Shown here piece after piece: positions 56,951 through 64,000 of a stretch of 64,000 bases of DNA. The position numbers and the translations under genes were made by a program. The stretch comes from Emmonsiellopsis sp. PD_33. Its lineage: Eukaryota > Ascomycota > Eurotiomycetes > Onygenales > Ajellomycetaceae. Under the pieces are notes generated by a model. It was not told the DNA's origin. It was given only the letters and a program-made list of their open reading frames with translations, and did no database searches. Positions within the stretch are counted from its first letter, which is position 1. Each line of letters begins with the position of its first letter. The stretch lies in the NCBI GenBank assembly GCA_032988165.1, contig JANTQF010000006.1, positions 224,994 to 288,993 of the forward strand, read 5' to 3'.

Positions 56951-57238
56951 TTTTGTAATTGCTCACTTAATCTCTTCTTAGAGATCCTTATTATATTCTC
57001 TGAATGTAATTTGCATGTATAGTAGATTCTTCCAAATGCAATTCACACATATAGTAAACTCTTCTGAAATCTGAAATACAATCAGCTCAGCTCTACCAGA
57101 TGATATGTCAGTGAAAGGCCCTAAAGCCCTGACAGTCTGTATTGATATCTCATGAGATTTTCCTCTGAACTTTCTGAATCCTCTGAACTTCTTGAATCCT
57201 CTGAACTCTCTAAATCCAAACAATCTTTTGAATCCATC

Positions 57239-58235
57239 ATGAATATGGATCCTCTGCATGAAGATAGTACCCCTTCTCAGAACCCTGATGCTGAATTCTG
57301 AAACTTTATTCAATAGCTTATGAATAAGATTGACCTCATCACTGAATAAAATTATACACCCACACTGACTCTAGCTCCTGTCCTGACTCCTGCTCACCTG
57401 ACTACTCCCTTTAAGGACTTCCCAAGACACCTAAAAGAAAGGCTTGCCACCCTTGAGAAATTCATGGGCAAACAAGTCTCTGAATACCCTGCCTGGCATC
57501 TCAGTGTAGAGGCCAAAATTGCTTTGGACAGCCTTGCAATTAGATCTCTTGCTGACCAGACCTGGTACATCTACATCTAACTCTCTGGCACTGCCATCTG
57601 GCACCTGATTCTACTCTTAGATGAAGGCCAATGCTAAGTTCATTCTTATAACCCCTGATGTCATTCTTAACTAGCTTGACATCTTTTTCTCTGACCCTTC
57701 AGTAGCCCAGAAGGCCCTGACCTGACTACACAGTGTTTACCAGAAGATCAATCCACTTGCCACCTTTCTCCTGAGATTTGATCAGAAGATCCTGGAAGCT
57801 AATGGCCAGCTATGGGATGACACTGTCAAGAAGGCCCTATTTAAGAAGGCCATCAAATTTGAACTTCTGCAGCAGACTGTTACCTCCATTGAACCTCCCA
57901 CATATCTTAAATATTATATGAAGCTCTGTAGTATAGAAAACAACCTATCTGAGATCAAGGCCATTCAGGGCTGGATCTATAGTAGCACCCCTACTGCCTC
58001 TGAGGAAGCCTTCCTCAAGACCTCCCTGCTGAAGGACCTGAATGCTATGGATTGGATGCCTACAGAGCCTGCTCATGTGAATGCATTTTACATCTCAAAT
58101 ATGACTACTGCTGCTGTCATTAACTGTCATGCCTGAGGTGTCTGCATTAACTGTGATAAGCCTGGGCATAGAGCTGCTAACTGCTGTGGAACCCATGTTC
58201 CCCTGAAACTGCCTGTACAATCTATAAATGTATAA
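57239..58235 (+). pseudogene. G1 copy 4 gag
   Basis: ATG at 57239 opens Met-Asn-Met-Asp-Pro-Leu-His-Glu-Asp-Ser. Capsid-type blocks follow, with frame changes and stops. The zinc knuckle at 58143-58184 is complete (Cys-Ile-Asn-Cys-Asp-Lys-Pro-Gly-His-Arg-Ala-Ala-Asn-Cys), one TGA lying just before it. Leader from the LTR to the ATG is about 290 nt. Confidence 0.85.
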
Positions 58236-58359
58236 GTCAAGCCTGAAGAGAAGGAAGACTTTAAAGATGCCAAGTCAGACTTGGGAAAAGACTAGCTTCT
58301 GTGTGAAATTGTGAGTGGAAGCTCCCAGAGTTAGATAGGAAAACCTTTGAGAAGAAAAT

Positions 58360-61300
58360 GATTGTTCTGGTGATCCTTATACCTATCATAGTTAATAATT
58401 CTTTTAATATGAATGCTATAGTAGACAGTGGTTACTGTTACTATTCAATGATTCACCCTTACATGGTTAACTGTTATAACCTCTCATATATCCCAATCAA
58501 CCCCTAAAGGATTGAAGGTGTCAATGGTGACACTGGTAGCTTCATATGAAATATGGTGAAGCTTAATGTTAATGTTGATAGATTTCTCTAAGAAAATACT
58601 TATATATATAAAATTAAGAATCTCCTATATAACTTCATGCTAGGTCTGTCATAGCTATTCAAACATCAAGCCCTCATCAATGCTTACAACTGATGTGTTG
58701 TATTCCCTGGAGGCATCTATATCTCTAAAAAAGATGTTCATAAGACTACTAATCTTTACCAAATCTGCATTAATACCTATAACCTCCTCTGAAGCTATAA
58801 TTAGAAGTTCAAGTTCTGACCTCCCATTAAAATCTTCACTACTAGTATGGGTGACATAGAGAAGGCCCTCTCATAACTCTCTAAGAAGCTGAAGACTAAC
58901 CCTGCAATAGTCCTTCCTTCACACTACTATGAGTTCCTCAACATTTTTGATCATAAGGCTGCTGAGAAGCTCCTATCATTTCATGGTGTACATGACTATT
59001 ATATTGAACTTGAGAAAATAGATGGTAAAGACTCTCAGCCACTCTGGGGACCTCTATACAATATATCACATGATGAACTGCTCATACTCTACAAGACCTT
59101 TAATAATCTTCTGGATAAGGGTTTCATCTGAGTTAGCAACTTGCCTGTGGGCACACCCATGCTCTTCATGAAGAAGCTGGGTAGAGGCCTCCAATTCTGT
59201 GTTAACTATCAGGGCCTTAATTACCTCATCTAAAAAGATTGTTACCTGCTGCCATTGATCAATAAGACCCTCAAATAGATTGAATGAGTTAAGTAGTTCA
59301 CAAAGCTTGATGTCATTTCTGCATTCTATAAGATCTGAATTGCAGAAGGAGATGAATGGCTAACCACCTTTTGTATGAGATATAATCTATTTAAATGGAT
59401 AGTTATCCCCTTTGGCCTCATAAATGCCCTGAGCACCTTCCAGAAATACATTAACTGAGCCTTATAAGACTATTTAGATGAATTTGCTTCTACCTACCTT
59501 AATAACATCCTCATCTTCACTGATGGATCCCACAAGCAGTACCAGGAGTATGTCTGAAAAGTCCTCAACTGCCTCTATAATTATAGTCTCCTGATTGACA
59601 TTGATAAATCTGCCTTTAAAGTCCAAGAGATGACCTACCTTGGCTTCATCATAGAGGTAGGAAAGAGAGTCTGTATGGACCTCAAGAAGATTGCTGCTAT
59701 TCTTGAATAGGAGGCCCCTATAACTATAAAAGATGTATGAGGCTTTCTAGGGTTTGTGAATTTCTACTAACACTTCATTTAGGATTTTTCTGATATTATC
59801 TGATTACTGACTGATCTCACATGCAAAGATCAGCAGTTTCAATGGTCTAAGGAAGCAGACAAAGCATTTACATGCCTTAAGCAGATGTTTGTCTCTATCC
59901 TGATGCTCATCACATTTGACCCTGACTACCTAATAGTGGTTGAAACAGACTCCTCTGGTTATATCACAGATAGTGCTCTCATGCAATGGGATGATAAAGG
60001 TATCCTGTGACTCTGTATGTTCATGTCTAAGAAGCTCAGCCCTGCTGAAGCTAACTATGAGATCTATGATAAGGAACTTCTTACCATTATCTGATGTCTA
60101 AAGGAATGAGACTCTGAACTCTGCAGTATAAAAGACTTTAAAATCATCATAGATTATAAGAACCTTCAATATTTCACCACAACCTGTAAACTCTTTAAAT
60201 GCTAAATGTGCTGGGCTGAATTCCTCAGCTGCTTCTATTTTACAATTCATTACTGCCCTGGCACAGAGAACTCCATAGCTGATGCCCTCTCCTAATGTGA
60301 ACAGGATATACCTTCTGAAGACTCTAATACCTGCTGAGTAAATCATGAACAGAGACTGTTAAACCTGCAGATCCTCAAAGAATTCAAGGCAACACTGTAT
60401 GGAGTAATATATGCCTTGCCTGTTGCCCTGTCAATTGTGGCTGCCCAGGCAGACCCTGTAGAAGGTCACCCTGGATCACCCCTGCTTCTGCTTCAAGAGC
60501 TCTGGGACACTGCTGCTACCTCCAATGAATACCTCCAGGTAATGACCCAGGTCATCTGAGACAAAGCTTGCTATTTTCTACCCAAACTCCAAGCCTGTGT
60601 TGACATTGCTAAATGCTCTGTGGACCCTAACTCCTAATTACACTTCCAGGGGAGGCAGTGGGTTCCTGATTTAGAACCATTATGAACCTGAATCATGCAA
60701 GAAACTCACAACTCCCTGATGACTAGCTATCTGGGCTGCAAAGTGCTCTACTGGATTTTATCCTGAGACTTCTATTAGCCTGATATATCCCAGAGCATCT
60801 AACAGTTCACCTGAAACTGCAATGTCTGCTGATCCATCATCACCTAGCAAGACTACTATTAAGGCCTGCTCAAGTCCCTCCTAATCCTTAAATATATCTG
60901 GTGCAATGTTGCCATTGATTTTACAGTAGACCTCCCCATGAGTGACAGCTGCAAGAATGTCCTCATCATTGTTGACCACCTCAGCAAGGGTGTTATACTT
61001 AAACTGTGTGTGAAGATAGATGTGCCTGCAGTAGTAAAAGCCTTCCTCTGAAGCCTATTTTATTACCTACATGGTCTACTCTGTACAATTATCTCAGATC
61101 ATGAAACCCAGTTCATTGGAGCTGTCTGAACCTGAATCTGCTAGTTCCTCAAGATCTCCTAACATCTCTTGACTGCCTATCACCCCAAAACTGATGGTAG
61201 CACTGAATGTATGATCTAGATAATTAAGAACTACCTCTAAAAGTTCTATTTATATGCTCAGGATGACTGGAATGAACTCCTCCTGCATGCTAAACTTACA

Positions 61301-62027
61301 ATTAATAGCTGTGATGCCATCAGCACTGGTGTCAGCCCATTTTTCCTCTCATACAGTTACAACCTTAAAGTCCTCAATCTTACTGAATCACCTGAATCTT
61401 CCACTTCACCCTACAGTCTGATCTAAATTGTGGATACTATCATCTCAAAACTCCAGCAAGCCTGCAAGTAGGCTGAATCATCCATGGCCAGTGCCCAGTA
61501 GAACCAACAGGACTGTGTGAATGCCCATCAAAACCCTACTAAATATTATAAGGTGGATGATAAGGTCTGGCTAGACCTCTGAAACATCACCACTAATTGC
61601 CTGTCTTGCATGCTTGACTATTAATACACCAAGTACACCATCATTGAAGTTCTGAGAAGTCATAACTACTGCCTTGACATACTACTTAGGATTCATAATG
61701 TGTTTCACATGAATCTGCTCTGCAAGGCCTCCACTGATCTGTTTCCCTTGCAAGAGATCACTGACTGGCATCTGCCTGGCATCATTAGGGAAGATAATGA
61801 GGTAGAGTATGAGATTGAAGCCATCCTCAACTGCTGCTGCTGCAGATGAGGATTCCAGTACCTAGTGAAGTAGCTCAGCTATGAAGCCTCTTCATGGGAA
61901 CTGACCTCTACCCTGCAAGACACTGCTGTGCTTGCCTATTATGAGGAACTGCACTCACCTAATAAGACTCTACCTGTAGTGCATTATATCTGATTTTCTA
62001 AACCCTCCTGCCTACCCTCCAACTCTG
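58360..62027 (+). pseudogene. G1 copy 4 pol
   Basis: Protease about 58370-58560, RT about 59100-59720, RNase H about 59920-60310, integrase about 60680-61400, chromodomain about 61800-61950. The RT active site at 59495-59506 reads Tyr-Leu-Asn-Asn: both catalytic Asp codons have changed by G-to-A, so this otherwise well-kept copy is catalytically dead. The integrase block keeps Val-Ala-Ile-Asp-Phe-Thr-Val-Asp and Ile-Ser-Asp-His-Glu-Thr-Gln-Phe. Confidence 0.92.
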
Positions 62028-62042
62028 AATAGGGGGGGATAA
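62028..62042 (+). other. G1 copy 4 polypurine tract
   Basis: AATAGGGGGGGATAA directly before the 3' LTR. The same tract precedes the LTRs at 4023 and 6650. Confidence 0.88.
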
Positions 62043-62296
62043 TGTGAAGGGCTACACCCTTATACCCAATATCTATAGCTTGCCTGAACTTTGCCTGATC
62101 TTCAACTGCCTGATTGGACACCTCCAACCAGGCCTTCATATGAATGTTTATCTGCTCTGACCTCATGTAATTCTCTTCTGTTTATATTGCACAATCTTGT
62201 AATTCCTTTTCCTTTTTCCTTTCTTTCTCTAGCAATTACAATCTTGATTCTAGTGTATAGCTCGCATGATCCACTTATCAGAGCACACCCATTACA
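62043..62296 (+). repeat. G1 copy 4 3' LTR
   Basis: TGTGAAGGGCTACACCC to GCACACCCATTACA. Followed by the duplication ACATT at 62297-62301. Confidence 0.95.
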
Positions 62297-62301
62297 ACAT
62301 T

Positions 62302-62385
62302 ATTGGTTAAATTAAACTGAGGAGTCAGTGGACAAGAAGGGGGTAGAGGCGCATCAGCAGGATTGAGGTTCATTGGGCTGGACAT
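62302..62385 (-). pseudogene. G2(-) gag start
   Basis: The ATG at 62385-62383 lies only 32 nt from the 5' LTR and opens Met-Ser-Ser-Pro-Met-Asn-Leu-Asn-Pro-Ala-Asp-Ala. The frame runs into 56691 without a break once G1 copy 4 and one TSD are removed. Confidence 0.82.
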
Positions 62386-62417
62386 GTTGATTGTACCAAT
62401 AAGATGGTCTTTTATTA

Positions 62418-62919
62418 TGTTAAGGAACTAAGGTGGTGATACTAAGATTTGGTGTGTGATCAACTAATGAGCTGCATTGAGGTAAAGCTATATGTAGCTA
62501 AATACACAAAATGCAAGATGAAGAAGAAAAGGAAAGGAACAAAACATTAGGGGCAGGCCAGCTAGATATAGTAGGTAGTGGGGGGTGCTAAACTAAGCAA
62601 GCAGTAAGGAAAGCATAAGTCTGAAACATATTTAATTAGTTGAACAAATAGGGCCTTAAAGAACAAAGGAAAGAGATTGGTTGAGCAACTGCTGAGATGT
62701 TTAACCAGAACATTAGCAGGGGCATGCATTAGCATGCCATGTAGCTGGAACATTGTTTTGTGTCATGCAGTGCTGATCAAATGAAGTTCACTTGCTGGCA
62801 GGAAGGAAAGATTAGAGACTTGTAGATCCCTTCATCCATGTTGGGCAGACTACTGAGCTCAATGTCATCATCCATGAACATTATTGGGTTGTTGGGAGTT
62901 CTGGAGCCAATCTGTGACA
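62418..62919 (-). repeat. G2(-) 5' LTR (502 bp)
   Basis: Plus strand begins TGTTAAGGAACTAAGG and ends CCAATCTGTGACA. It is the best-kept LTR of the family and holds the open pol C-terminal segment (62777-62919). No TGG-type primer site follows it: the next minus-strand bases are TAATAAAAGACC. Confidence 0.94.
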
Positions 62920-63230
62920 TCCAGGCCGGCCTGGGCCACCCCCCCTTAAGCACACCCCCCCTAGGGATATGCCTGGCAGCGGCCGGCCCCCTCCAGCACC
63001 ATCCAGGCCTGTTCCGGCCTACCCCCCTAACCATTCCCAGGGCGGCCAGTCACCTTGGGCACCACCCACCGGCGCATCAGGGCCCGGTCCAGGCTACCCT
63101 CCGGTTAAGGACCCTCCCCGGGACATCCGGGCCGGCCCGGGCTACCCCCCTTAACTACCCCCAGGGCAGCCGCCCTCGGTCCGGGCAGGCCGGGCAGGGA
63201 ATTGGGCAGGGGGGTACCACCACATGACAG
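62920..63230. repeat. GC-rich, CpG-retaining tandem modules
   Basis: Imperfect modules of roughly 65-120 bp containing ATCCGGGCCGGCC, CTACCCCCCTTAA and GGGCGGCCRGTCACC. This is the right-hand continuation of the locus at 49752-50676, split by G2(-). Pro/Gly-rich open frames on both strands are compositional. Confidence 0.72.
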
Positions 63231-64000
63231 GCAGGGGGGGCATCAGGGGCCCTGTGGACCATCCTCAGTACTATAAGTTATGATGGTAACTGCATGACAG
63301 CTTAGTATAGGGTATGCCTGGGTGGATGGCAGGACTATATACATTCCTAGCACCTATACCTGCCCATACCCCCTCCTGGATATATCTATATATATGTATA
63401 TATATACCTAGTACTACAGGTCTACCAGACCTGCCTTCTACCCAGGGGACTCCCAGTTACGGTTATGGCCCCAGTTAAAGCCCCAGTTAAAACCCTGGTT
63501 AAAGCACTCCTAAAAGTACCCCCCCTGAGGGGGACCTACCCATGTCAACCCATATTGACCCCCCCAGGCATCCACCAGGCTCCTCCCCTTGACCCCCTCA
63601 AGCTGCTATTGAGGTCTTGAAAACAACTATGTCCTCCATTTTGGCTGATTTTGATGGGAAAACACCTCTAATTTTGTATGAGCAAAGGCCCAGTTTTCAC
63701 TTTTCCCATACAAAATCATCCCCCCCTCATACCTTTTTAGTACACTGAGCCCAGTTTTGCAGAATTCACCTACAAATAGGTCTAGTGAGTATATTGTCGT
63801 TTTCAAAAACCTTGCGAAAGATGTGGTGAGGTAGGGCCAGTCAAAACTAGTGCTAAAATATATATGTTACTGTGCCAAAACCATGGTAAATTCATGAAAA
63901 ATTGAATAACTCTATGAATTTTTGATATTATGGCCTGAAAATAAAATATGTTATATATTAATATAAAATAGAAAAGATAGTTTTTAAAAAATTAAAAAAT
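63231..64000. other. Right flank, no gene recognised
   Basis: Contains GTTAAAGCCCCAGTTAAAACCC at about 63476-63498 (related to the GTTAAAG words further left), an alternating TATATA stretch at about 63380-63405, and from 63600 onward a non-repetitive AT-rich tail with a few CpG sites (TTGTCGTTTTC, CTTGCGAAAG). Confidence 0.5.

Larger units (their letters stand above)
56697..62296 (+). mobile_element. Complete G1 copy 4 (5.6 kb), nested in G2 gag
   Basis: 254-bp LTRs at both ends, ACATT duplications, gag with an intact zinc knuckle and full pol. It is the least AT-shifted G1 copy here. The two LTRs still differ at about 35 of 254 positions by eye, nearly all transitions, so substitution is far from clock-like and LTR dating would mislead. 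It splits the gag gene of G2(-) close to its start. Confidence 0.95.
50677..62919 (-). mobile_element. Complete G2 Ty3/gypsy element, minus strand
   Basis: The 3' LTR at 50677-51179 and the 5' LTR at 62418-62919 enclose gag, protease, RT, RNase H, integrase and a chromodomain-like end. Net length about 6.6 kb once G1 copy 4 (56697-62296) is removed. It is inserted in the GC-rich repeat. No convincing target duplication: the flanks are CACCA and TCCAG. Confidence 0.93.

Noticed and set aside
50672..62924. Target-site duplication for G2(-)
   Set aside because: Flanks CACCA and TCCAG do not match; insertion into a repetitive GC-rich array with later change prevents a call.
62838..63227. Pro/Gly-rich open frames in the GC-rich repeat (also 50455-50682)
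   Set aside because: Open on both strands because the GC-rich modules lack stop codons; no start context or domain.

Overview
The window looks like a fungal, repeat-saturated chromosome segment. It has no intact host gene, no rRNA or tRNA that I can recognise, and almost every coding remnant is broken by TAG/TGA/TAA codons that replace Gln, Trp or Arg codons. CpG is nearly absent except in a few islands. Differences between paired LTRs are almost all transitions, often as CA in one copy against TG in the other, so cytosine deamination at CpG (methylation decay or a RIP-like process) is the dominant mutational force. A large, transposon-rich fungal genome fits best (a rust or a truffle would be typical); the species cannot be read from the sequence.

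Layout. 1-6903: two plus-strand chromodomain Ty3/gypsy copies (family G1), copy 1 sitting inside copy 2. 6904-13.5 kb: a minus-strand Ty1/copia RT-RNase H remnant, split exactly by a complete minus-strand G1 copy (7397-12972). 13.6-15.3 kb: a decayed SNF2-family ATPase. 15.37-15.87 kb: a 51-bp minisatellite. 16.8-19.08 kb: a plus-strand Helitron Rep remnant. 19.08-37.2 kb: a minus-strand Tad1-like LINE interrupted by an 11.4-kb LTR retrotransposon (G3, 20473-31878) with ATAC target duplications. 37.65-49.75 kb: a 5'-truncated plus-strand gypsy element (family G2) carrying a 9.2-kb hAT transposon (39922-49153). 49.75-50.68 and 62.92-63.2 kb: GC-rich, CpG-retaining repeats. 50.68-62.92 kb: a complete minus-strand G2 element holding a complete plus-strand G1 copy (56697-62296).

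The most interesting object is the hAT element. Besides a degraded BED/hAT transposase on the minus strand it contains a spliced-looking plus-strand gene encoding a histone H3/CENP-A-like fold with an enlarged loop 1 and a long acidic C-terminal tail. A second minus-strand gene for a protein with an acidic C-terminus lies divergently across a pyrimidine-rich intergenic stretch. All are now pseudogenes here, but they suggest that an active family of hAT elements carries, or carried, its own H3-like histone.

Relative insertion order is readable: copia before G1 copies 2 and 3; G1 copy 2 before copy 1; Helitron before LINE before G3; G2(+) before hAT; the GC-rich repeat before G2(-) before G1 copy 4. 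Coordinates of element ends with TSD/TIR/LTR support are base-precise; boundaries of decayed coding regions are approximate, since all comparisons were made by eye.
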